Assembly (NCBI GenBank): GCA_037179515.1
Contig: JAXCGZ010020813.1
Span: 93,501 to 157,500, forward strand
DNA from: Halocaridina rubra
Lineage: Eukaryota; Arthropoda; Malacostraca; Decapoda; Atyidae
Direction: 5' to 3'
Length of the DNA: 64,000 bases
Position 1 is the first letter of the stretch; the number at the start of each line of letters is the position of its first letter. Of this stretch, positions 10,632-22,726 are shown piece after piece. The notes under the pieces are model-generated. The model saw nothing but the letters and a program-made list of their open reading frames with translations. It did not search any database and was not told the origin of the DNA. The position numbers and the translations under genes were made by a program.

Positions 10632-11113
10632 TAAACACTTTCAATTTACAGATATGTTGTTATTATCAAATAATATAATGCGTAAACACACTTTCAACTT
10701 ACAGATACAAAAGAATGCTCCTTATACTAATTATAAAATAATATACTACATATACATGATTTAACTTATAGATATTAGAGTATTTCCTATAATAACTATA
10801 AAATAATATATGTAAGCACACTTAATTCAGATATAATTTATATAATACATATATACATATTTAGCTTAGAGATATAAAAGAGTCTTCTCTATAATTATTA
10901 TAATATAACACGTATAAAGACTTTTAACTTGCAGATATAAATGAGTGTTTGCTGCATTTATTAGCAAATAATATTAAGAGTAATGACAAATTTAACTCAC
11001 AGAGATAAAAGAGTGCACCTCATAATTATTATCAAATAATATAAAAGGTAAACTTCTAATTTACATATACAAAAGAGTGTTCCCTATACGTATTATCAAA
11101 TAATATAACATGT
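10632..11113. repeat. Degenerate minisatellite, about eight units of 40-69 bp
   Basis: Recurring landmarks in each unit are a run like TTTAACTTACAGATA, then AAAAGAGTGTTCC, then an ATTATCAAATAATATAA block. Units start near 10632, 10684, 10753, 10815, 10856, 10916, 10983 and 11051. Lengths differ because of small deletions, and the units have diverged by substitutions. There is no coding frame. It ends about 170 bases beyond the stop codon of the minus-strand gene at 11284. Confidence 0.75.
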
Positions 11114-11283
11114 CTATTTTCTTTTAGAGAAAAATGTCAACCAATATTTAAACTTCAAGAGCACTCTTAAAATTATCAAATGTTTTTGATATTACAGGAA
11201 TGTATGTATCATTTATTACATAAATGATAATAATTATCATATAAAAATAACGACCAAAAGTTCCCTTCAGTAAATAGTAAAAT

Positions 11284-12868
11284 TTAATATTCTAAACTCT
11301 TGTCTAATGTATGCCAAAGAGAGCTATATAATTCTTGGGAGGATGGTGTACATTTGTCTATATTAGCTGAACTTCTTGAAGTCTCAATTCTTTCTACACT
11401 ACTTAATATCCTTCTGCTCAGGGGAGATAAATTTTCTTTGCTACTCTCTCCCGAAGAGATATCAGGAGAGGAATCGAGTAGGTCGGTCAGTACGCTTTTG
11501 TAGCGCGATTCAGAAGAGGTGGTTCTGGGTTCATTACAAAGACCTCCATCAATATTCGCTCTGCTTGGATACTCGACTTTATCATAATCAAAGTTTGAAG
11601 AGGAGAGAGTTGGTTGATTATTTTTTACGATATCATATCTTTCTATGTTGCCAATATTGCTATCACTGGAAGGATCAGCATCAGAGGACTCATCACATAA
11701 CATCCTGTCTAAAATTCTGTTGTAACAACTGCTACTCTGTCTTACTAATCTTGAGGTATTTTTATCACAGTTGTAAATGCTTCTGTTCTTCTCATAATCA
11801 CAGTTTTGACTCAAGTCATGTCTATGTGCTTTTGCTATATTATTTCCACTATAAATTATAGAAGACCGCTCCATATCATTACTTTTGTTAGAAACTCTGC
11901 CAAGATAAGCAGCTGATGATGACATAGGAGCACCAATTAAATGATGCTCATCAAAGAGTAATCCATCTAAAAAACTATTGTGATCCTTGCAGTCTGAATC
12001 GGGTACTGTAATAATCATAGCTTCTCTAATTTCACTTCTAATCAAGGGATCAAAAACATCGCTAGAAGCAGAAGACTGGTATAAATTACTTACTGAAGAA
12101 CTATCATTCTCTGCATGAATAGAGGGAATATCTGTGATATAATTTTTAGATTCTTTCGACTCAGAATTACTGCTTAGCACTCTAACAGAATCATCCGAAT
12201 CAGAATCATTATCTGACTCTGGAATTACAGTTCTTTTTGCATACTTGCTAGCTAATTGATTAGGTTTATTTGTTAATCTCTTCATTGCTTTTCGTCGAGG
12301 AAAATGCAACTCATGAGCAGGGACAGTAGGTATATGAAAATAATTAGCTTCTGTTTCAGGAAATATATCTTCATTTTCGGGAGCAAAGGTTTTTGAATTA
12401 GCACAACCTTTTGCCAATTCTTGTTTTCTTAATGCAAAATTACTTTCTGAAGTACCTTTCTGGGTATGAGCAAATCTGGAGTTACTGGTAAGAGGCTTAT
12501 CAACATTATCTGTATAATGTAAGTGTGAATGACTAGGTCTGGGGTTACTGGGACAAGGCGTATCTAAGTTGTCTGTATTTCTTTTCTGTGCTTGGACTGG
12601 TCTAGAATTACTAATATCAAACCTAATTAAATTGTCTACACAACTTAATTGTGCATGAACACGTCTAGATTTATTGGTGCCAGACATATCAATATTACCT
12701 AAATTACATCCCTCAAGTTCATCAAATAAAAGTGACAGACTCGGCTCCTTGCAAGTGTGAAACTGACGTAGATATCTTAGATTGTCAAGTGAACTTCCTG
12801 CTAAAATCTTCTTTACAAATTCCTCAACACTCATTCCATTCCATTCTGCAAGATCTTGCAACTGATGC
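11284..12868 (-). CDS. Unrecognised disordered nuclear-type protein, long terminal exon
   Basis: An open frame of about 527 residues that starts at a splice acceptor rather than an ATG: the minus strand reads TTTTTCTCTAATACAG just before 12868, and the first base of the exon completes a split codon. The first 50 residues (LQDLAEWNGMSVEEFVKKIL and on) look folded and helical. The rest is low in hydrophobic residues and rich in Ser, Asp and Asn. A basic patch (FPRRKAMKRL) may serve nuclear import. Two hydrophobic-acidic stretches, IITVPDSD and VIPESDNDSD, resemble SUMO-interacting motifs. I do not recognise the family. Upstream exons must exist; the acidic exon candidate at 16152-16332 is on the same strand, but its donor phase does not fit this acceptor directly, so at least one further exon would be needed between them. 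Confidence 0.65.
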
Positions 12869-13329
12869 CTGTATTAGAGAAAAAGGTGTCAGTTTTTATG
12901 AGAATAGACAACAGAATCTTAGTTTAGAGATATATTTAACATAGCTTCAGTCAAGGATTTAAACTCGCAGAGCTCTGCAGGATAGCCACAAGTGTAGTAA
13001 AAGATGTAAGGTTGCCGGCCTACTGAACATGTTCTGACCATCCTTACTTCTCCTCCCAGCTGTTTTGTATGAAAAAAATACCGATGACAGAGAAACTGGT
13101 AGCCTTCATTCCTCTATCATTTTTAGCCGGCTCTTACAACACGCAAGGACCATAAGGCTATTCTATAAAAAGGGTAAAATACTGAGAATGAAACTTGTTT
13201 TCAAAACTGACAAGATATTGGCCAAGAAGGTTAAAGAAAGACAAAATGCTAATAACATCTAATAGTTCCTATACTGCACACTTTGCTCAACAAGGAAATT
13301 AGATTTATGAAATTTCAAAGGAAATGCGA

Positions 13330-13575
13330 AAAAAGGAGACTGTCGTGATATGATGACTATGTGGCAAGAAAGTGATGAGGATGGAAGATGAGGGTAGAAG
13401 GAAAAGAGGAAAGCCATAGCAAAGTCGGGTGGTTTGAGTGTATGAGGATTTAAGGGAGAGAGGGCTGAGAAACGATCAGATGCAAAACAGATGATTAAGG
13501 TGACACCTAGTCAGGAATCAAAACTCCACATAGATGTGGGATAAGGAGTAGTAAAAGAAAGAAAAAGAAAAAAAA
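13330..13575 (+). pseudogene. LINE C-terminal tail with 3' end, RTE-like
   Basis: Broken frames read as fragments of the basic C-terminal segment found after the reverse transcriptase of RTE-like elements: EGRRKRGKP, a Trp/Val patch, EDLRERGLRNDQ, then a short tail. It ends in an A-rich run (AAAGAAAGAAAAAGAAAAAAAAT), the likely LINE poly(A)-like end. It resembles 14820-15195 in the same orientation, but only the final part is present here. Confidence 0.5.
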
Positions 13576-13700
13576 TAGATTTATGTCATGGCAAGTAGAT
13601 TAAATGTACATAAAACAGAAATTTATGTCATATAATAATTAACATTATATTAAATGTGATGATGAAGTATAGTTTTTTAAACATGCCTCCTTGCTATGCC

Positions 13701-13790
13701 CGGGAGCATTAGAATGGGCATCCAGCCTTAAGTAACCAGCTACAACCTGTCTGTGTCAACCCTCATTTGTGTGTGGACTAATTGCCACAC
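13701..13790 (+). repeat. S1 SINE, 3' half
   Basis: It carries GGGCATCCAGCCTTAAGTAA, an ACCTGTCTGTGTCAACC block and a CATTTGTGTGTGGACTAAT end in the S1 order. The tRNA-like head is absent. Confidence 0.55.
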
Positions 13791-14510
13791 GAAATGGCAA
13801 AACATCATACCCTGCCAAAATTAGCAGTGGCAATGGAAAAAAACAAGAGGCAGAAGAGCTCTAATATACCCTACTCCAACTTGCATTTTTTGTCAAACAT
13901 CACTATATTTGCAACACAGTAATAGAAAATGTTGTTTGAATGTAGTAATTACCGACATATGGCCTTTGGTGTTTGTCCGTACAACACAGTTTTCCTCTGC
14001 AGACTTATGGTTCTTTCACTGTTGACTGTCAGTGTAGTGGGCATACGTTTCTTTTTCACATCCAAAGGGGTATATGAGTTTCTTGAATCCTGGGTTTTTG
14101 CTGGAATATTTCATGAGAAATGGAGTGGTAAGGCAAAATTTATGATACCAATGAACAAAATTTGTAAGAATATTACTAAGTAGCAAATTCAATTATTTCA
14201 AAAGTAATATTTCATTGTATTCTACAAGTCGTGGTTTCTTGTAACACACAAGAAAAAAGAAATAGAGTAACAAAAAGACAGTTTCATATAACACAAGAAG
14301 AATACCACAGTAACAATCTAAGATCAGTTATTTTGAAATAGTCATGACGTAAATTCAAAAAATATTATAATTTCAAAACTATACACTGTAGCAATAAAAC
14401 ATTACTATATGATTATACAGTTATACAAAAAAGCTGTTAACAATGCAATGAGAAAGCAAAATAGGTCTCAATAGAATAGTTTCATATTTTTCTTTTATAT
14501 TCTAATTGTC

Positions 14511-14662
14511 ACGATTCATCCCCATTCTGGGTGTATATGTTGACAGACTAGAGATGATGAATTTAGGTGGATGCCCTTCATAATGCCCCACAGTGGGTTC
14601 CATTGCAGGTTTATCACCTCCCAGTCGAATACTCTAACCACCAACTTATCGCGGTGTCAAGT
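14511..14662 (-). repeat. S1 SINE, near full-length copy
   Basis: Read on the minus strand, a tRNA-like head comes first (GTTAGAGTATTCGACTGGGAG, with the second promoter box degraded), then CACTGTGGGGCATTATGAAGGGCATCC, the variable middle and the AGAATGGGGATGAATCGTGAC end. The order matches the other S1 copies. Confidence 0.55.
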
Positions 14663-14819
14663 AGAATAGCTTCAACAAAATAAGAAAAAGAGCGGAAAGT
14701 TTTACTCCAAATTAAGTGTATAATTACACAAATATTCTTGGAAAAAATCTAATGCTATATAAAAACGAAAGCCTTCCTTGCTGTGTTGCAACTGAAGGTT
14801 ATTCTATTTGACTGGACAG

Positions 14820-15195
14820 TTATTTCAAATTGCGACTGCCCACAGAGCTGGAGGTGGCAAAGTTGAAGATGATGAAGTTTTCTTTGGGTGTGTTATGGAT
14901 GGACAGGATAGAGAATGAGTATATTAGAGAGATAAGGCAAGTAGGTCGGCTTGGGAACATAGTGAAAAGGCAAGAATGAGATGGTTTGAGTATCTTCCGA
15001 TGAGGGATATGCTGGGAATACAATGCTGAGGATTGATGTGCAAGGGAGGAAGGAAAGAGGTAGGCCATAGCAAAGGGTTATGGATGAGGTGAGGGAGATG
15101 AGGATGTGTGGTGTGACAAAGGAGGATTCAGGGGATAGCATGATACAGGGACGACTGATCCACTGTTGCGATCCTTAACATGAAGCCAAAAGATA
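14820..15195 (+). pseudogene. LINE C-terminal tail, RTE-like
   Basis: Frames with several shifts read as the C-terminal part of an RTE-like polyprotein: a stretch like GVLWMDRIENEYIREIRQVG, then the YGHV-type region in degraded form, EEGKR with GRR-type basic residues, and a final segment ending in a DP(T)-like tail. Family A at 18754 has a related tail (RLDRVRNE ... RWFGHVERM). Only the last 120 or so residues are represented, so this is a 5'-truncated dead copy. Confidence 0.55.
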
Positions 15196-15734
15196 TGATG
15201 ATAACTGTCCATAGAATAGTTTCAATTGAAGTTTTTCATAATATACAGGAACATCAAGACGGAATGAAAATCAGCACTATGCAAAATATTTTTACTAACG
15301 GTTTTGGCTGTAATTAAGATACTTTCAATTTCTATTTAAAAACTGGGAGTATTCATTTGAAATTAAAGCATGCTCCTCGTGTTTGAACAGTAAGACTGTA
15401 CAATATACATATGTGGAACTAAGTTAACACCATCTTAGATATCTGACATGGCATGTGAAGCCATGCATCTACATACAAGTTTTGTTGACAAAAAACTTTC
15501 TTTGTACAACAAAACAGTATTCTGCGTATTATTTTACATTAGAATGAAGGCATATGACTCTCTCTTCCTTTCATGCTAAAAAAAAACATCCATTTAAGAT
15601 GAATGTCAAAGCACAAAAAAAGATTTAATAATTATATAAGTTTTGTACATCTTAGAAGTCGCATAAGATATCATATGTGGATCTTGCACAGCTGAGTAGC
15701 ACCCAGAACCTCATATAAAGTTAAATTAACTTGG

Positions 15735-15832
15735 ATATGGTTTGGTTAAGTTAGATTATGTGAATTCCCTTGTTAATATGATTAACCCTAGAGCACCCTG
15801 GGGTTATTCTTCTTTACAAGATCCTAATATGT
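15735..15832 (-). repeat. Hairpin repeat H, copy 1
   Basis: It contains GTTAAGTTAGATTATGTGA, then CTTGTTAATATGATTAACCC, TAGAGCACCCTGGGG and TTATTCTTCTTTACAAG. The two CTTGTAA/TTACAAG ends and the GGGTTA/TAACCC blocks pair as an imperfect hairpin around the GAGCACCCTG centre. The same unit appears four more times between 25.6 and 29 kb. Confidence 0.6.
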
Positions 15833-16015
15833 CGCATCCAAGACGTACAGTCATTACTAATTACTTATAAAGAAAATGAGAGAGTATACATTATGAATAC
15901 TTATTATTCTATTGCTAAATGTGAATTATATAAATCCATCATTCAAAGGAAGCCTAACCATAAAAACTTCTGGCATTTCTCTTAACTTATCCTATAAGAA
16001 ATTTAATATTTTGTG

Positions 16016-16116
16016 TTGTTGTTTGTCGTTTTATGCCTCACTATTGATGCTCATTTGAATGGAGGTGGACACAGATACTTTGAAGCAAGGGAATTAAGGT
16101 TGGATGACTTCCCTTA
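16016..16116 (-). repeat. S1 SINE, 3' part
   Basis: On the minus strand the order is AAGGGAAGTCATCCAACCTTA, ATTCCC, a GTGTCCACCTCCATTCAAAT block and the end region GGCATAAAAC. This is a clear S1 3' part, directly right of the acidic exon candidate's 3' intron side. Confidence 0.55.
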
Positions 16117-16151
16117 CACCTGCAATTAAGAATAAATTACAAACAACAAAC

Positions 16152-16332
16152 CTAATTGAGGAGACTCTTCACACTCCTCAATGGCACTGTCCAAATTTCC
16201 TGACGCATTAGGAGAATTAGCACTCTCCTCTTCACAAGACTCAATGTCTTCTGAGCATTCTTCATCATCTTTACTCAAATCAAGACATTTCAACAAGTGA
16301 CATGACATGTTCCAGCAGTGATGTATCGTTAC
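16152..16332 (-). CDS. Acidic exon candidate
   Basis: On the minus strand a plausible acceptor (ACTTAATCTTCAG) precedes 16332, and a plausible donor (AATTAG then GTTTGT) follows 16152. The exon contains an ATG at 16308 and encodes about 52 residues, strongly acidic and Ser-rich (KDDEECSEDIESCEEESA), ending SPQL plus one base. It lies on the same strand as, and upstream of, the gene at 11284, which also has an acidic Ser-rich composition, so both may belong to one transcript. The phases do not join directly. Composition and both splice signals support it; nothing else does. Confidence 0.35.
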
Positions 16333-18753
16333 CTGAAGATTAAGTTGTACTGCTACAATTCATGTTTTTAAAGGAGGGCATGTCTATGATTACAAGCAAG
16401 CTAGATAATATGTTGTTTCTTGCATTGGAATAACCCTGAAAAAATTGCTTTGTTAAGGTGACAACTAATTCTGGGTTACTAGTATGTAAAACAAAACTTT
16501 TGTTAACTGTACTATTAACTATATATATACGAGTATAATACCAATAAAATAGGATTCTTCAGCATTCTAAGTGCTTAACACTGGTATCACTTCTTTTAGT
16601 GCATAATCAATATTAATATAGCATTTAATATTTCAAAATAAAATGATACTTCTAAATTGCTGTAAGACATATCATATTGAAAAAATATCATATAAATTTA
16701 TTAAGAAAACTTTTTTGTCCTCAGGTATACTGCAAAAAACAACTGAGAGTTAGTTACCTATAACAAAACATAATCCATCTAAGCCTGTAATGATAAGTCT
16801 TTAAAAATATATATCCCAGGTGATGGATAAAGAATACCTCACTAAGAATCCCTATGTGCCATATGAATCGACTAAAATGGCTAAGAAAGTAAATGCATGG
16901 GAATCATAGTATCTGTGAACATTTTTTTTCTTGCCAAAGACTTGATGAAAAAGTGACGATGAGCAAGGTATGATGAAATCCTGCTGTATACCCTTTCTTA
17001 TTTTGTTATGGCTCTGTGCTGGCTCCAGTGGGATATGGCATCATTCATACAATTTTAAAACTAATATACAATTATTTGGAAACTGCATTAATTATTAAAG
17101 CACTGGCTACAAAAGCTATTAATTTTCAAGCAGGTGAACACTCACCTGAAATGACTAAGCTTTAAAGAAACTATGAAAACGAAGTTTGTCTAATAAGTGC
17201 CATTCTCAATTCCCATACATTAACTTTGATTAAAACGGCTCTACTATATCGCTTTCGAAGTTTACGATAGGGAGAAAGGTGAAAATTTTGGTTTCCAATA
17301 GAAGTGAGTAACCAAACCACCAACATCTAATTATAACCTTATCAAACAGAACATAACGTAACAGAGAAATAATACCTAGAAATGTATCCACTGATCTGGG
17401 GTACCATTGCAAATATATACTGTAATCTCTAACACTGTCACTAGATACTCACAGACAAGAAAAAACGCCTCTGAGGAAGATCACTAAAGAACATTTTTTT
17501 TTTAATTGGTACTGGGTAGGATGATTACCTCTGAGTAAACGCTTACATTTATACAATATGAAAATGTAAAATATTGACAAAATATCTAAAACCACACTAT
17601 TAACAAATCCAATCATTAATACGTTCCTTAAATGGGTAAGAGGTAACATAATAACCCTACCAAAATCTAATCCAAAATGAGCGAGAATGTAAATACTAAA
17701 CCAGCTGTGTTCAGACATTTAACTACTGAGTAGTCATTAGTCTAAGGTATATCAAACATTTTTAAATCTTAGTTACCTGACTCACGTTAGTTACCAGACT
17801 ATAAAGTACCGGCAGTTTATAACTTAACCTTTTATAAATTAAGTACAAAATTACATCTGTATTTACTGTATACTGGCCATCATATTTTCTGTAATGTGTA
17901 ATCACAAAACTGTCAATAACATTTACTCTATAAGGTACGGAGGTCAGAGCCATTATAAATAGTGCAAAACCAATGGAGCACGAAGAAAATAAAATTATAA
18001 CAAACATCTCATAGTAAACATAAAGTATCAAGTATCGTCCACATTAGCTTCGGACCTCCCAATAAACATAAAATACATGGGAACATGGAGACGCATGACT
18101 ACAAATTTACAACTATAAGGTCTTTATTATTGCGAAGGTGATAGTCATTAAGCACAACAAAAACATTGAATAAGAAAATAATAAAATATCCAACCCTCCC
18201 CAAACTTACATCAAATGCATTGGAAACCAGTGATAAATATCCACAAACTTTACATCTGAATGTCATAATAATTTCTCACCTGATGAAAATACAAGGTCGC
18301 GTAGTTGTTGTTGTTGTTGTTGTTATTGTTGACATTGTTAGCAGCGTCATTATTTGCTATTTCTGACAGTTCACACACAAAGTGAATAAATTATGAACCT
18401 TTTCCTATATTTTCGAAATTTTGATTAGCACAAGAGAAAATCTATTAAAAATCACATTAAAAAATAATAAGAAATGCAGAAAAAGAGGTGTGATACTCAT
18501 ATCACCCACTCACACATTCTCTCTTTTTCTCTTCTTTTCCGTTTCGACAGAAGAGTTCTGAAGTTAAATGATTTCTGTGTTAAGAAGTTACACTAAATTA
18601 TGTAAACTAATCAGATAAATATTTGGTCCAGTTTATGTGTGAGACCCTATTGGCTTTGCCTTCAGATAAGAATCGAGAAAATAATTGAAATGATTATTTT
18701 AATTGTTTCAAATATTTTTCAGTCTTTTGTGGTGGCGTACACAACATCAATGA
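16333..18753. other. Intergenic AT-rich stretch with a short (GTT)n run
   Basis: No supported gene. Three short minus-strand hydrophobic frames (17230-18031) were judged to be AT-rich noise. A (GTT)n-type microsatellite lies at about 18303-18335. If the gene at 11284 has further 5' exons, its promoter could be here. Confidence 0.35.
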
Positions 18754-18911
18754 ATAGCCCCAACGTATTCCCTTCGTGTCATAAGAGGCGACTAAAGGTG
18801 GACTGGGCGAGGGGACTGGGAATCCCCCCCCTTGTATTAACTTCCCGCGAGACATCAAAGAAGAAGGGGGGTAGAGGGGAGAGTAACTTCTCCCAAAACT
18901 CTAGTTTTGGG

Positions 18912-19309
18912 GTGATTACCTAATTGTGTTTACGGGAAAGAGCCCAAAGCTCGTATCTTCCCGTCTCCTGATCGGTTCCATTTTATACTTAGTGATACTT
19001 ATCGTACCTGTCCTTAAAACTATGGATTGAGATAGCATTAACTACCTCCTCGCTTAGCCATTTCCAATTATCAACTACTCTTACACTGAAAAAGTATTTC
19101 CTTACATCCTGCAAAGAAGTTTTCTTACGAAGCTTCAAACTATGACCTCTAGTTCTAGAGCCTGCCATATCAAAATATCGATCTTATCCACTCTATCATA
19201 ACCATGAAGGAATTTAAAGACTGTCACCATATCCCCCCTCAATCTTCTAACTTCGAGTGATGGTAAGTCTAATTCCCTCAGCCTCTCATCATAACTGAGA
19301 TTACGTATT
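18912..19309 (-). mobile_element. Family B CR1-like LINE, 3' end inserted in family A
   Basis: Read on the minus strand it encodes the end of a CR1-type protein (LRELDLPSLEVRRLRGDM and on) and then a 3' untranslated region ending in CACAATTAGGTAATCA. Removing it rejoins the flanking family A sequence exactly where copy 2 is continuous (the GTTTTGGGTGTCTAAATG region at about 37412-37429 on the other strand). It is thus a 5'-truncated insertion younger than its host. Related ends lie at 43985 and 45862. Confidence 0.75.
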
Positions 19310-19311
19310 TC

Positions 19312-22176
19312 TTGTGTCTAAATGTGTGTGGTTGTAGTACGATAGAGAGCAAAAGATGTGAGATTGGATATATGTTTGGGAGGAGGAGGATGGATGTATT
19401 GGCATTGTGTGATACGAAGATGAAAGGAAAAGGAGAAGTGGCATTTGGTGATGTGACAGGTAGGGTGTCTGGGGTTGAAAGGGGAAGTGCGAGAGAAGGT
19501 GTGGCATTATTGCTGAGTGAATGGATGGTAAATAAGATGGTGGAATGGAAAGAAGAGTCATCTAGGCTGATGTGGGTGAGGGCTAGGATAGGTAGGGAAT
19601 ATTGGGCTTTTGTTAGTGCGTGTGGGCCAGGATGTGAAAGTGAGGAAGAGCGGTATGAATTCTGGAATGAGTTAACTAGGTGTGTGGATGGTCTGAGTAG
19701 AAGGAACTATGTAGTTGTGTTGGGTGACTTGAATGCCAGAGTGGGTGATGGAGATGTAGAAACAATTGTAGGAAAGTATGGGGTACCAGGTGGGAATGAG
19801 AGTGGCGAGAGACTGTTAGATCTGTGTGTGGAGCAAGAGTTGGTGATAAGTTATAGTTTTTTCAAGAAGTTAATAAATAAGTATACATGGATGAGAGTGG
19901 CAAATGGAAGAGTGAAAGAAAGAGCATTGATGGATTATGTGTTGGTAGCAAAGAGCATGATTGGTAGAGTGGAAGATGTGCATGCATTTAGGGGTGTGGC
20001 TGCTGGGATGTCTGATCATTTTTTGGTTGAAGCAAATGTGGTAGTAGCAGAAGAGTGGGGAAATAGAGTGGGAGGAGGTAGAAGGGAAATGGTGAGGGTG
20101 AAAGAGTTGAAAAAGCCAGAGAAGAGACAGGAATATCAGGACAGGTTGAAAGTGGAATATGACAGGGTGAAAGAAAGAGAAGTTGGGGAGTTAGAGGAGG
20201 AATGGGGGTTGATGAAAGAATGTTTTGTGGGACATGCAAGTGATGTGTGTGGAAAGAGATTTGTTGGAGGTGGCATGAGGGGGGGGGGGCAGAGTGGTGG
20301 AATGAAGGGGTGAAAATGAAGGTGGAAGCGAAAAAGTGGGCTTTTGAGGAATGGCTGCAGTGTAACAGTAGGGAGAAGTATGAAAGATATAGAGAGAAAA
20401 ATGTGGAAACCAAGCGGACGGTAGAGGAAGAGAAGAGGTTGGAAAATGTTAGGTGGGGACAGGATATTAGTAGGAGGATAAATAGAAGTTTTGGAAAGAA
20501 GTGAAGAGAGTAAGGTAGGGTGGATCGAGGATGGAAGAGACAAGATGTGAATGGACATATGTTAAGAAGGAACGATGCAAGGAAAAGATGGGCAGCATAT
20601 TTTGAGTGGTTGCTGAATGTTGAGGAAGATAGAGAGGCAGCTATAGTGGCAGTGGGGGGGGTGTTCAAGTGCCAGTAATGGGAGATGAAAATGAGAGAGA
20701 GATTATAAGAGAGGAGGTGAAAAGGGTATTGTATGAAGTGAAAGCAGGTAAAGCTCCTGAAATGGATGGTGTGAAAGCGGAGATGTTGGAAGAAGGTGGT
20801 GTGACTACATTGGAATGGTTAGTGAGAGTATTTAATATATTCTTTATGTTGTTAATTGTGCCAGTGGAATGGGTGATTGCTTGTATAAAGTCCCTATACA
20901 AAGGTAAGGGAGGTATGTATGAATGCACACATTTTAGGGGTATAAATTTGTTGAGTGTGGTAGATAAAGTGTATGGTAGGATACTGAGTAATATGATTAG
21001 AGTTAAGACAAAAAATGTGATTGCGGAAGTGCAGAGTGGTTTTAGGAGAGGTAGATGTTGTATAGATCAGATTTTTATAGTTAGGCAGTTATGTGAGAAA
21101 TATTTAGCAAAGGGCAAGGTTGTGTATTTTGCATTTTTGGGTCTGGAGAAAGTGTATGATAGAGTTGATAGAGAGGCAATGTGGAATGTTTTGAGGTTAT
21201 ATGGAATTGATGGTAAACTGTTGCATGCAGTGATGAGTTTGTATGAGGGTCGTAGAGCTTGTATTAGGGTAGGGAATGAAGTGAGTGAGTGGTTTCCAGT
21301 GAGTGTGGGACTGAGACAGGGATGCGTTATGTCACCATGGCTGTTCAATTTGTATATTGATGGAGTCGTAAGAGAGGTGAATGAGCGAGTGCGTGGTCGA
21401 GGTTTGAGAATGGTAGATGGGGATGGTAACGAGTGGGAGCTGAATCAGTTGCTTTTTGCAGATGATAGTGTGGTGGTGGCAGATTCAGAGAAGAAGCTGT
21501 GTCATTTAGTGTCAGAATTTGGATTATGAGGTATACAATAAATGAGGATGGTGCTGGATTGAATGTTATGTTGAATGGAGAGACACTTGAGGAAGTTGAT
21601 CAGTTTAAGTATTTAGGCTCGGTTTTAGCTGCAAGTGGTGGAGTGGAAGCAGATGTGCGACACAGAGTGAATGAAGGACGTAAAGTGTTGGGTGCAGTGA
21701 AAGGAGTGATGAAGAATAGAGGGTTGTAAATGCATGTTAAAATAATTTTGTATGAGAAAGTGGTTGTGCCAACTGTGATGTATGGATCAGAGTTATGGGG
21801 TATGAAAGTAAGTTAGGGACGGAAACTAAATGTGTTTGAGATGAAAGGCCTGAGGAGTATGATTGGTGTATTTCGGTTGGATAGGGTTAGGAATGAAGTG
21901 GTGAGAGCAAGAACGGGTGTGAGAAGAGAATTTGCAGCCAGATTAGATATGAATGTGCTGAGATGGTTTGGCCATGTGGAAAGGATGAATGATGAAAGAC
22001 TGCTGAAAAAGGTGATGAATGCAAGAGTTGATGGGAGAAATGCTAGAGGGAGGCCTAGGTTTGGCTGGATGGATGGAGTAAAGAGAGCCCTGAATGATAG
22101 GAGGATGGATGTGAGGGAAGCAAGTGAGTGTGCTAGGAATAGGAGTGAGTGGCGAGCAATTGTGACGCAGCTCTGA
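19312..22176 (+). pseudogene. Family A endonuclease/reverse transcriptase, broken
   Basis: Three main frames make up the relic. Positions 19312-20313 encode the EEP endonuclease (ALCDTKMKGKG, GDLNARVGDG, MSDHF). Positions 20669-21529 encode the reverse transcriptase (KAPEMDGV, RGINLLSV, GFRRGRCCIDQIF, GLRQGCVMSPWLFN, FADDSVVV). Positions 21499-22176 encode the C-terminal region ending in RWFGHVERM and a GRNARGRPRF basic segment. A G run near 20281-20289 causes one frameshift; stops and shifts near 20500, 21730 and 21815 cause others. Motif A reads FLGLEKVYD where copy 2 has FLDLERAYD, so a catalytic aspartate is lost. The product cannot be functional. Confidence 0.8.
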
Positions 22177-22726
22177 TGGGCATCTGTTGTTACCACGGGG
22201 CTGCATCTAACAGAGGTAGCCCTATGGTAGGGGGCAGTATTAGAGTTGGCAGTTATGAAGCGATACAGGTTGTGGAAGATCCGGGAGGATGGGCTGTGGC
22301 ACTCCAGCAGTGCCATCTGAACGGTCGCTAGCTCACTCGTCATTGCCCATAGAGCAAAGTAATCCCCTTATTGTTTCTTTTTTTGATGTCGGCTACCCCC
22401 CAATTGGGGGAGACAGCCAAGGTGGATAGATAGTTTTGTATTTACATTTGATTCGCTTATTTGTTTGCATTGAAAAGATTTTAACTTTATCAAATACGCT
22501 TGTTTACCTAGTAATAGTATTAGTTATGAAATATATATCAATAAATAATATTAGTATTTCTGAGTTCGACAAGTATTTTAGAATTTGGAAAATCTTCTAA
22601 GTCTTCAAATCCTCGAGTTCTGAGAATCCGAGATTTCGCCGTATCTCTGGACCAAGTAGATAAAAACGTAAACACGGAAAGTAAATGTTTATCTTTGACC
22701 CAGTTCTGGACTAATTGACAGGTATA

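Larger units (their letters stand above)
18754..22434 (+). mobile_element. RTE-like LINE, family A, copy 1 (dead)
   Basis: A near full-length non-LTR element. The 5' untranslated region (from ATAGCCCCAACGTATTCCC) matches the right end of copy 2 at 37572 in reverse. It continues after an insertion (18912-19309) into an endonuclease/reverse transcriptase region with several frameshifts, and ends with a 3' region that includes GGGGAGACAGCCAAGG and GATAGATAG. Copy 2 shares both ends. The clade is provisional: the RQGCVMSPWLFN motif and the RWFGHVERM tail resemble RTE-type elements. Confidence 0.75.

Noticed and set aside
17230..18031. Three consecutive minus-strand hydrophobic frames that might be exons of a membrane protein, one ending at a CAG/GTAACT donor-like site
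   Set aside because: Composition is what AT-rich DNA gives by chance, no start context or matching acceptors are clear, and no family is recognised.
19988..20668. Long minus-strand frames rich in Ser, Pro, Leu and His opposite family A
   Set aside because: They are antisense shadows of the purine-rich LINE coding strand; the same happens at 36166-37640 opposite copy 2.
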